Positions 1 to 8,090 of a stretch of DNA of 37,790 bases are shown piece after piece (position 1 is the first letter of the stretch; each line of letters starts with the position of its first letter). A program made the position numbers and the translations under genes. The notes below the pieces were generated by a model. That model saw nothing but the letters and a program-made list of their open reading frames with translations. It was not told the DNA's origin and searched no databases. Source of the DNA: Candidatus Helarchaeota ASGARD archaeon Hel_GB_B (lineage in GTDB: Archaea > Asgardarchaeota > Lokiarchaeia > Helarchaeales > HEL-GB-B); contig SUPR01000027.1 of the NCBI GenBank assembly GCA_005191425.1, forward strand, positions 1 to 37,790, read 5' to 3'.

Positions 1-981
1 CTTCACTGCAGCTTCAATAGCATCCATTACATCTTGGAAAGACCCCAATAAATTTAAGCCCCACTGTATTATCATGTTTATTAAATTGACTATGAAGTTT
101 GCAATTGCCACTATAACATTATAGAGCAGCTGAATTACATTCTGCCAGAACTGGACGAACGCCTGCCATAAGGTTTTTGGCATTAGTCCTTGTGGCGAAT
201 TTTTCATTATAGAGCCGTCAAATGGTATTAATTCGAGCACTTCGGGGGCGACTCCGGACAGCTCTGCTACCACCCTCGTATAATTGTATATGACACCTTC
301 TGTCTCGTTGGCACTGATCTGGCATAGTTCTAATATTTGCATTGCTTCAGAAACTGGCACTGCCTCTTTTGTTATTATCGACTCCACGTATTGGTTAATG
401 CTTTCAGAACCACGGTCAATTCCCGAGAAATTAGCTGCCTTCAAGTAGTCTGAGAGTTTATTTAAGCCTAATTGTCCCGTAGTATCATTTACCGCTTGTT
501 CAATTATCGCGTGTAGTTTTGTGTCGGCGAAGAGTGGGACTGGTACCATTATTACGTTAATTCCGCTATCAAATACCTCATTAGACCCGTCAACGTCCCG
601 TATTATTAAGTTCATGCGCTCAATTGACGGGTAATGCCCATCATTAAAAGACACATTGGAATATACCGCGATTGTATTTACTTTCGGTAGTGGTATGGTA
701 TCCACTTTAAATTTAAGCCAGTTATTACCCGCAATGCTCGTGAAATTTTGGGAATTGTTGTTATTATCATTAGTAATCAACTTCCGATGCTTTTACTACC
801 TGGAACTCTCCACACAAACAGTCCCCGACTTTAATTTCTCACCACTTTTTAATACCCTCCAGAATAAATTTTCAGACCTCCCTGCGATTATCGGGCCTGC
901 TTTTATTTCCTCTACTACATCTTCGACCAGATCAGGAAACCGACGAACTGTAAAATGAAAATCTAAAATTAATTTCAAGGA
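1..981 (-). pseudogene. Frame-broken end of a large surface-protein-like gene, partial at left edge
   Basis: The ORF track misses this. On the minus strand the frame whose codons align with bases 1-3 has no stop from about 795 to base 1, giving about 265 residues that continue past the left edge. The right part is also in this frame (about 60 residues, ending at stops at 796-801), but between about 830 and 780 the sensible protein shifts to another minus frame (GDCLCGEFQVVKASEVDY) and then shifts back. So two compensating frameshifts, or sequencing errors, bypass the stops. The protein has a beta-rich polar part with N-x-S/T sites, then a long hydrophobic or amphipathic stretch (WQNVIQLLYNVIVAIANFIV), which suggests an exported, membrane-attached protein. 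A stop at 982-984 lies just upstream and no good start is visible, so the 5' end is also missing. GC is clearly higher than in the neighbours. Family not recognised. Confidence 0.6.
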
Positions 982-1016
982 CTATACAGTTCAATTATCA
1001 TTTAAAATCGAATAGC

Positions 1017-1047
1017 TTCTTGAACATACTAAACTTTTGTTCAACAA
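1017..1047. repeat. Imperfect inverted repeat beside the composition break
   Basis: TTCTTGAACA and TGTTCAACAA pair at nine of ten positions around an 11-base loop. It lies in the gene-free stretch 982-1223, shortly after the point where GC content falls. It could be a simple hairpin, an operator or a decayed element end; nothing else in the stretch is recognisable. Confidence 0.35.
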
Positions 1048-1223
1048 GGTGTCTAAGTCGGAATGTTTTTATTCGAGGAGTAATATTTTTCATCAGTAAA
1101 AGAAGAATTTGTAAAAAGTTAAAAATAGTCATTTATTAGTAATTTCATGTATTTAATTTTATTAACTTTAAAATTATATTGAACTAATTAAATTGTAAAT
1201 TGTTTTATAATAAATTTTAATGG

Positions 1224-1892
1224 ATGATATCAATGTATAACGCAGAGCAAATGAATTATCAAATTAAATTTAGTAATCAAGAACTTAAGGATTTATTTAT
1301 AGCAGTTGGAGCTTTAACACTGATGTTTACGTTAATGAATATAAATATATTTAATTTGTTTCTTTATTTTACATTAGACAATATAGTAATTTTTCTTTTT
1401 GTAATTTTTGAATGTTTTGTTGGTGCATTTACAGGTTTTTTTTTACATGAGTTAGGACACAAGTTTACTGCCCAAAAATTTGGGTGTTGGGCTGAATTTA
1501 GGGTAAATTATTCGGGATTATTATTGGGATTATTATTTTCGTTATCGGGGTTTTTTATATTTTTTGTACCTGGTGCGGTTTACATTAAAGGAGATATTGA
1601 TTTAGAGAAAAATGGTAAAATTTCATTGATGGGTCCTCTTACGAATTTGATAATTGGTGGTTTATCATTTGGGGTTTATTGGCTTATTCGCATTTTTAAT
1701 TTAACGTATTATTTTTTATTTCTTTATGATTTAACCTATTTTGTTTCTACTATAAACATATCACTAGCACTTTTTAATCTTATACCTTTTGGACCTTTAG
1801 ATGGAAAAAAGATTTTTAATTGGAATAGATCGCTTCTAATTTTCTTGCTAATTGGTTCGATTGTTTTAATGATATTAATTTATATATTTTAA
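1224..1892 (+). CDS. M50-family (site-2-protease-like) membrane metalloprotease
   Basis: Predicted intramembrane zinc protease that would cut membrane proteins within or near the bilayer. The zinc and catalytic motif HELGH is at about residues 75-79 inside the second hydrophobic segment. The second M50 signature, NLIPFGPLDG, lies near residue 190 and supplies the third metal ligand (Asp). About five to six membrane segments fill the 222-residue protein; there is no PDZ or CBS domain, so this is a minimal S2P-type core as is common in archaea. The ATG is preceded by an AT-rich promoter-like stretch. It sits 39 bases ahead of a second membrane protein gene on the same strand and may be co-transcribed with it. 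Substrate unknown. The family call is secure, the biological role is not. Confidence 0.85.
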   Translation: MISMYNAEQMNYQIKFSNQELKDLFIAVGALTLMFTLMNINIFNLFLYFTLDNIVIFLFVIFECFVGAFTGFFLHELGHKFTAQKFGCWAEFRVNYSGLLLGLLFSLSGFFIFFVPGAVYIKGDIDLEKNGKISLMGPLTNLIIGGLSFGVYWLIRIFNLTYYFLFLYDLTYFVSTINISLALFNLIPFGPLDGKKIFNWNRSLLIFLLIGSIVLMILIYIF

Positions 1893-1931
1893 AATAAATA
1901 TGTAAATTTATAAAAGTTTTAAAAGATAAAA

Positions 1932-2591
1932 ATGCAAGATATTATTGTATTATCTGATCAAATCTTAGTTTATGTAAATTCGATAGTATTTTGGGTATGT
2001 GCTATAGTATTCTGGGCTAAATCAAAGAAATCTGAATTAAAATCGCAGAAGAGATTCTTTATTGGGATTTCATTTTTTTTCATATTTTGGGGTATTATGA
2101 GAATAATGTTTATATTTTCTAATTATTATTATGAAATCGATTTATCTTTATATTCATTTTATTGGAAAATTGCTTCTACTATAGGGATTGGTGGACTACT
2201 TTCGATTTTAATTGTATTAGAAATATATATGGTCAAATCTAAATTTATTTTTTCGATAATTACATTTATTGGGTTATTACTTGCAATAATCCTTCCAATA
2301 AATGGAACTGAAATTTCTGGCGCCAGACTTGCAACTTACATTTTTCTCCCTACGGGAGCTCTTTCCATCCTTGGGCTTTATATATATCTTTATATCAAAT
2401 TATCAGGTAGAGCTCGACATGAAACTGGTATAATAGCTTGGGGACTAACCTTAATTTTTTTAGGTTATACTTTAACTATCGAATTAATTAAACACATATT
2501 TAATACAGAGTTAATAAGCCCAATAGCTTCAGTTGTAATGATTTGTGGCGCTTTACTCTACACAACTATGTACTATTTTAAGAAAGCCTGA
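1932..2591 (+). CDS. Seven-helix membrane protein of unknown function
   Basis: I do not recognise a named family. The 219-residue protein is almost entirely hydrophobic and shows seven likely transmembrane helices, at about residues 12-28, 41-62, 79-101, 106-126, 133-155, 165-187 and 196-217, joined by short loops. The only strongly charged loop is the first one (KSKKSELKSQKR), which the positive-inside rule would place in the cytoplasm. There is no signalling, kinase or transporter domain attached and no obvious ligand motif. It follows the M50 protease gene closely on the same strand, so it could be a partner or substrate of that protease, but this rests only on adjacency. It converges tail to tail with the coiled-coil gene, with seven bases between the stops. 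Confidence 0.7.
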   Translation: MQDIIVLSDQILVYVNSIVFWVCAIVFWAKSKKSELKSQKRFFIGISFFFIFWGIMRIMFIFSNYYYEIDLSLYSFYWKIASTIGIGGLLSILIVLEIYMVKSKFIFSIITFIGLLLAIILPINGTEISGARLATYIFLPTGALSILGLYIYLYIKLSGRARHETGIIAWGLTLIFLGYTLTIELIKHIFNTELISPIASVVMICGALLYTTMYYFKKA

Positions 2592-2598
2592 AATCTAT

Positions 2599-3816
2599 TT
2601 AATATCGAACGATTTCAATTGTAAAGTCATTATCTGACTTCTTTAGCATTTTAGATATACTACCATGTTTTGAAATTACTCTTAACATCCTTTCTATTTT
2701 TTTAATTTCTATTGTTGATATTGATCTATCTGCATATATAATCCATTTTTTCAAAGGCTCGTTAAATCCAACGTAGGCACCCGAAGTAGGTAAACTTTTC
2801 AGTTCAATCAAATTATTGTTTCTAATTTTAAAATAAATAACTTTATGACCATTTTTTTTATCCCCATATTTCGGTCGTTCTGGGATAACTGAATAATTCT
2901 TATTTTCTATTCCGTATTTTATAAGATTTAAATTATCAAGTTGCTTTTCATAACGTTCTTTCATAAATATAATTTCATCATTCAGTTCGGTATTTTCTTT
3001 CTCTAGTTTTTCGATTTTTTGTTCTAATTCTTTGATTTTTCTGATGCTTTCCTTCTTAATTTCAAAATTTTGTTTTTCAAGGTTTTCAATTTCAGTTAAT
3101 AATGTATTTTTTTCCTCCAATAATTTGGAATTTTCATTTTGAAAGGATTTTGAAATTTCATTTAATTCTGATTTATATGAATTTATTTCATTTTTTAGAA
3201 AAGAATTTTCTTGAGTTAATTTTTCGATCTCTTTTTGTAAATTTTCAATCTTTTTATCTTCTAAAAAATTTTTATTATTTTCTAATTCGTGTATTTTCTT
3301 CAAATAATATTCCTTTTCTTTAGACAATTTCTCTATGTATTCATTTTCTTGTTTTTTTAGTTGTTCCTTTAATTCATTAATAATTTTTTCATAGGATTTT
3401 TTTTGGTCATTAAGTTGCCTATCTTTTTCAATTTTTAGATATTCGATCTTTTTTTCATAATCTACACTAATCTCTTCAATTCCAGAAATAAAACCAGAAT
3501 GATCCACCGATTTCTTTTTCAATTCTAGGATTCTTTTTTGCAGAAACTCAGTAGATTCTTTAAGTTCTTGTTTTTCTTTTTCAAGTTTTTTAACTTTTTC
3601 TTCTATTTCACTATTTTTTATTTTGAGATCGTGAATATTATTTTTATATTCTGCAATAGTAGAATTTAAATTTGATATTTGTTGATTTTTTTCATTAATA
3701 ATTTTATTTAGTTCTAAAATTCTTTTTTCAGTAGTTTGTTCTAAAAATATTAATTTTTGGTTTAATTCTTCCAAATTATTTATCAACGCATTACCTCTAA
3801 CATTATTTGAATTCAT
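2599..3816 (-). CDS. Long coiled-coil protein with a small C-terminal alpha/beta domain
   Basis: Residues 1 to about 300 are a nearly unbroken coiled coil rich in Lys, Glu, Asn and Ile/Leu in heptad spacing, with no proline breaks except near the end. After a linker (PERPKYGDKK), about 85 residues form a compact, mixed domain (YFKIRNNNLIELKSLP, then KKWIIYADRS and an alpha-helical end) that I cannot assign. There is no signal peptide or membrane segment, so a cytosolic scaffold or filament-like role is possible. It is followed upstream on the same strand by the HEAT-like protein, and both face away from the TPR/AAA genes. Homology searches on such coils give false SMC, Rad50 or myosin hits; I see no ATPase motifs. 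Confidence 0.75.
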   Translation of the reverse strand: MNSNNVRGNALINNLEELNQKLIFLEQTTEKRILELNKIINEKNQQISNLNSTIAEYKNNIHDLKIKNSEIEEKVKKLEKEKQELKESTEFLQKRILELKKKSVDHSGFISGIEEISVDYEKKIEYLKIEKDRQLNDQKKSYEKIINELKEQLKKQENEYIEKLSKEKEYYLKKIHELENNKNFLEDKKIENLQKEIEKLTQENSFLKNEINSYKSELNEISKSFQNENSKLLEEKNTLLTEIENLEKQNFEIKKESIRKIKELEQKIEKLEKENTELNDEIIFMKERYEKQLDNLNLIKYGIENKNYSVIPERPKYGDKKNGHKVIYFKIRNNNLIELKSLPTSGAYVGFNEPLKKWIIYADRSISTIEIKKIERMLRVISKHGSISKMLKKSDNDFTIEIVRY

Positions 3817-3934
3817 TACATTTTTTCATTTTTTAATAATTTTTGTAAAAAATATATCTAATTTATTAAGAATTGAAAAATTAGGTTAAAATTTTTATAG
3901 AAAAATCAGACAGCAAAAGTTTTTTTTAAAATTT

Positions 3935-5776
3935 TTAGTGAGTTTTCTTAATTTTGCCATATAATTTTTCAATACCATTTTTAAAAGTCAATAACATTTG
4001 ATAAAAATCTTTTCTTTCCTCTTTATCTTCAAAAATATGCTTAATTTTAATATATTTATTAAAAATTGATGAAAAATTTTTAAGAATAATGATATAATCT
4101 ATTAAAAATAAAATGGTCTTAGGTGGTACTTTTTCAAAATCAGTGAAATTCTCAATATATTCATTAAAACTTGAGCATTTATCTTTAATTTTTGTGATAA
4201 CTTGTAAAATTAACGGAGATTTCTTAAATAATAATTCCAATTCGATTAAGTCGTTATTGATTTCGGCATAATTGTAATTTTTGATAATAAAATCTTTAAA
4301 TTTAATATAATTTTCAACGATAATCTCTTTATTTTTTAAAATCATCTTTTTGATTTCAGAATAAAGTTCATTTATAATATAATTATCCGTTAATTTTTCT
4401 AAATAGATCGGGATTTGTGGAAATAAGATTTTAGGATGTAATTTTAAGATGTTCCTTATTATTTCAATAATATCAGTACGGGAACTTTCATATTCTAATA
4501 AATTAAAAAGGTCAAGAATATATTCATATAATAAATGTGGATATCTCAGTGAAATGTTTAATAATATATCTGTAATATCAGCTCTTATTTCGTTAATGGA
4601 GAAAAAATCCAATAATAATTCTATATTATCCTTAAATAAATCTGGATTTTTGCGTCCTATAATTTTTAATAATTCAATTGCCTCGAATTTTAGGTTTTCA
4701 TTTTTTATTAGATTGATAATTTCTGAAATATTATTTTTAATTAATTCAGGCTCATCATATGTAATATTTCTTAATATCCCCCATAAATTTAAGCGATAAT
4801 TAAAATCTTTATCGTATAAAAGTTTTATTAAATGAGCAATTTCGTCTTTAAAAAAGGACGGATTTGTTTCACTTATATTCCTTAGCAATCTTGCTAAATC
4901 TAATTTAACTTCCTGGATATTTAATTTTTCAATAATAAAATGGACGTGCGATTGAAATAAGCGCGGTATTTGGACAAGATTCATTAGTATTTCTACAATA
5001 TCAAATCTAAATATTTCTAAATCTAGAAAAGAAATTAACCTATGAATATATTTTTCAAAATATAGTGCATTAGATTTTGAGATATTTTTAAGAATATCAA
5101 TAATATACAATTGAATAGATTCATTTTCTAATGAATCGATCAAATATCCCATCGAATCTCTAAAAATTTCAGGAGCATTTTCACTAAAAGATGTTAATAA
5201 ATCAATTGGATCTAAATTGTCTTTATTTATATCTTTTTGAATTATTTCCTTATAATTAGATAGTAAGTTATCATAAATATTTACGATATTTATATCTTGA
5301 TTTTCTATTTCTTTAATTAATGATTCAATTGGATCTAAAATTTTTTCTGGAAATTTGCTTTTTAAATCCTTATAAATTCCAATTAAATCTGGTTTAACAA
5401 TACTCCCATTCAATTCATCAATAACTTTTTTGAAATTTTCAATTTCATCTACAAAAACATGTGGATCTTTCTCTAAAATATTTTCAAGAATAGAAAGTAT
5501 GTCTAATTGTATATTTTCGATTTTTAAACATGATAACAATAGTGTTATAGAACCCTCAAATACTTCAGGATTATTAACAGATACTTGATCAAAAATATCC
5601 AGAATGTATAATTGATAATCTGGAATATTTAATAAATCAAAAAAATCCTTTAAAAAATCTGTCAAAAGAAGAGGATTCTTTAAAACAATTTGTTCTAATT
5701 TCTTAAAAAGTTCTTTTATTTCATTAAATTTTAAATTTTTCTGTTTTAAATTATCAATAATTGAATTTATGTCCAT
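3935..5776 (-). CDS. HEAT/armadillo-like helical repeat protein
   Basis: This 613-residue protein consists largely of helical hairpin repeats with a period of about 35-38 residues. Each repeat has a turn such as NP(E/S/D)xF followed by an amphipathic helix, then an (I/L)xxDIxxILxNI helix; at least ten copies can be followed between about residues 30 and 470. The last 130 residues are helical but less regular. This is the pattern of an alpha-solenoid of the HEAT/ARM class, used for protein binding. There are no catalytic motifs, no membrane segment and no signal peptide. It lies on the same strand as the coiled-coil gene, 118 bases upstream of it, so the two may be one transcript. Partner unknown. 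Confidence 0.75.
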   Translation of the reverse strand: MDINSIIDNLKQKNLKFNEIKELFKKLEQIVLKNPLLLTDFLKDFFDLLNIPDYQLYILDIFDQVSVNNPEVFEGSITLLLSCLKIENIQLDILSILENILEKDPHVFVDEIENFKKVIDELNGSIVKPDLIGIYKDLKSKFPEKILDPIESLIKEIENQDINIVNIYDNLLSNYKEIIQKDINKDNLDPIDLLTSFSENAPEIFRDSMGYLIDSLENESIQLYIIDILKNISKSNALYFEKYIHRLISFLDLEIFRFDIVEILMNLVQIPRLFQSHVHFIIEKLNIQEVKLDLARLLRNISETNPSFFKDEIAHLIKLLYDKDFNYRLNLWGILRNITYDEPELIKNNISEIINLIKNENLKFEAIELLKIIGRKNPDLFKDNIELLLDFFSINEIRADITDILLNISLRYPHLLYEYILDLFNLLEYESSRTDIIEIIRNILKLHPKILFPQIPIYLEKLTDNYIINELYSEIKKMILKNKEIIVENYIKFKDFIIKNYNYAEINNDLIELELLFKKSPLILQVITKIKDKCSSFNEYIENFTDFEKVPPKTILFLIDYIIILKNFSSIFNKYIKIKHIFEDKEERKDFYQMLLTFKNGIEKLYGKIKKTH

Positions 5777-6331
5777 AAATTATCATTATACTTATTATTC
5801 TTTAAAATAAAAAACTTATCTTTTCTATTAAAATGTAGTCTAACGATAATCAAAAAATTGCTCTAAGTTTCTATTGAACTATTTATGGTTTAAAAATTTA
5901 GAAGAATTTTTACGTAAATGATGTATCTATTAGAAAGATAAAAGAAATTAAATAAATTTTATTAAAAATACATTAAAATAAATTAAAAATATACAAATAA
6001 ATTAAGATGGTAATAATATTTTGAATAAAAATTGGTTTTATTTAATTGATATGATTAATAGAATCCAATAAATTCTAAAATTTAAGATTATAAAAATAAT
6101 AAATCAAATTGGCTGGTTATTTCTCAATAAATTTAACAAATTTTTGTCCGAATTTTAAAAATTTGCAATTCAAAAAAAGATTTTCAACAGATATATTTTA
6201 AAATATTTCAATAAATTAATTTGCCTAAAAATTTTTATTAAAAAATTTAATATCTCCTTTAGAATTACATTTATAAAATTATGAAAAGTTTATTTAAATT
6301 AGAATATTAAGTTTTTATTCGAGAATTAATT
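5777..6331. other. Gene-free AT-rich divergent intergenic region
   Basis: These 555 bases separate the minus-strand HEAT-like gene from the plus-strand TPR gene, so both promoters must lie here. The sequence is extremely AT-rich with many A and T runs. I found no ORF longer than about 15 codons, no tRNA-like fold and no clear repeat. A TATA-like stretch (GTTTATTTAAATTA, near 6289) lies about 30-45 bases before the TPR start codon. Confidence 0.5.
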
Positions 6332-8062
6332 ATGTTTAAAATTCGGTGGTATAAAATCGAACTAGATGGCATTCTTGAAGATCTAAGAAAAGATGACCTC
6401 CAGAAAATAGAGGAGGCAACAAAAAAATTATTAGATTTAGATAAAGAAGATTTTGAAAATTATGGTTTTGATGATGCTATCAATAAGATCTTTGAAATTA
6501 TAGAATTATTTGAAGATATTGAATCAAAAAGACCGGAATTTTGGAAAAGGCTTAAAGATAAAAAAAAGATAGAGAAATGGGATAAAATAATAGAAAATAT
6601 TCGAGATAAATTGCGCGACCTTGATTTAACTTCTTATGATTTAAATGATAAGGGAATTGAAGCTCAAGATAAAGATGATGATGACCGGGCTTTAATTTAT
6701 TATAAACAAGCAGTATTATTAGACCCAAATTATCGGTGGAGTTGGTACAACCTTGGTAATGTATATCGAAATAAAGATAATAATGAAAAAGCAATAGAAT
6801 GTTATAAAAAAGCGGTGAAAATTTACCCTGACTATGGAGATGCTTGGAACAATATGGGTAATGCATATAGCGATTTAGATAAATTAAATGATGCATTAGA
6901 AGTCTATGAAAAAGCTGCAAGTATTGAGTCATATGAAAATAGGAATTTTCCGATATATAATATAGGGCTTATTTATGAAAAAAAAGGCGATAAACATAAA
7001 GCATTAGAGTATTTTAAAAAAGCATTGGAAGTTAAAGGAGACTATGCTAAAGCCCAGTATAATGCTGGTAGAATTTTATATGAGATGGGAAATATTTTAG
7101 AGGCCCAAAAATATTTTACTTTAGCATTAACGAATGATTTTGAAAATTATTATAAAGATATTGCTGAATTTAATATAAATGTATATAATTTACTTGCTAA
7201 ACATTTAATTAACGATTTTATTGATTTCAAGAACTTAAATGTTGACATTATCCAAAAAGATGTCAAAGAGATAATTAAAAATATTTTTTCAAGGAATTAT
7301 TTTGGCGAAAAAGAAATCAATTTTTTATTAAATGATCCAGAATATATTAAAAATTGGAAAAAAAGCTTTACCACAGGGAAAGCTGAAATTATTGAAAATT
7401 TTATAAATAATTGTCTTGCTTCTATTTTTATTAGTAAGGATGAAGATCTTTTAAATGGTTGGATAAATGAAGATATTAGTAAAATGTTAAATAATAATGA
7501 AATTGATTATGAGTTTTTAAGAATAGAACTGATCTTAAAATTCATTAATAATTTTCCTGGAGATGAATTATCTCAAAATATTAGAGATAAATTAAATTCT
7601 GTAATTATTGAGAGTTATGATTATTTTAAAAAGACATTTAGACTTATCCGGAATTATATTTTATCTCATAATATTAATTCAGCTGAAGAATATATTGATA
7701 AATTTTTAGATCAAATAGAAAATGAAGAGATAAAGACAAAATATAGGAAGGAATATGTAGCAACAACTATAAAAATTTCTGAATTTTTAAGAGATTACGC
7801 ATTAATCAATAATAATTTACTCTTTATAAATTTAAATGAAAAAATAATTTTGTGGTTATTGGAGAATTTAGATAATAGAGATGCTTCAATTGAAGTTGCA
7901 TTTTTTTTATTAGAATCGGTCGACTTATTTTATAAGAATAAAAAATTTGAGACCAGTTTAAAATGCGCAATAAAAGCAAAAGAATTTTTTAACAAGTTGG
8001 AATTTATTAAGGATTCTCAAAAAGTCGAAAAAATTATTAAAAAAATTGAGATATTAAATTAA
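6332..8062 (+). CDS. TPR-repeat protein
   Basis: Scaffold-type protein of 576 residues. The first 100 residues are charged and helical (probably capping helices). Five tetratricopeptide repeats follow at about 101-134, 135-168, 169-202, 207-238 and 239-272, with the classic W-x-x-L-G/N-x-x-Y and A-hxx-Y/F-x-x-A-hx-hxP spacing (WYNLGNVYRNKDNNEKAIEC is a typical unit). The remaining 300 residues are alpha-helical with no motif I can name. It starts a plus-strand run with the triple-AAA gene only 28 bases downstream and the helical-protein gene after that, so the TPR domain may recruit clients or partners for the AAA protein. That link is an inference from position. Confidence 0.85.
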   Translation: MFKIRWYKIELDGILEDLRKDDLQKIEEATKKLLDLDKEDFENYGFDDAINKIFEIIELFEDIESKRPEFWKRLKDKKKIEKWDKIIENIRDKLRDLDLTSYDLNDKGIEAQDKDDDDRALIYYKQAVLLDPNYRWSWYNLGNVYRNKDNNEKAIECYKKAVKIYPDYGDAWNNMGNAYSDLDKLNDALEVYEKAASIESYENRNFPIYNIGLIYEKKGDKHKALEYFKKALEVKGDYAKAQYNAGRILYEMGNILEAQKYFTLALTNDFENYYKDIAEFNINVYNLLAKHLINDFIDFKNLNVDIIQKDVKEIIKNIFSRNYFGEKEINFLLNDPEYIKNWKKSFTTGKAEIIENFINNCLASIFISKDEDLLNGWINEDISKMLNNNEIDYEFLRIELILKFINNFPGDELSQNIRDKLNSVIIESYDYFKKTFRLIRNYILSHNINSAEEYIDKFLDQIENEEIKTKYRKEYVATTIKISEFLRDYALINNNLLFINLNEKIILWLLENLDNRDASIEVAFFLLESVDLFYKNKKFETSLKCAIKAKEFFNKLEFIKDSQKVEKIIKKIEILN

Positions 8063-8090
8063 TTCAGGAGCAATTGAGTTTGAACCAAAT

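Noticed and set aside
656-958. Plus-strand ORF of 100 codons
   Set aside because: It lies over the minus-strand coding fragment that runs to the left edge, and its protein looks like a frame shadow.
4449-4799. Plus-strand ORF of 116 codons
   Set aside because: It is a shadow inside the HEAT-like gene with no family features.
6552-6932. Minus-strand ORF of 126 codons
   Set aside because: It is antisense to the TPR repeats; its His/Tyr/Leu-rich composition is that of a shadow.
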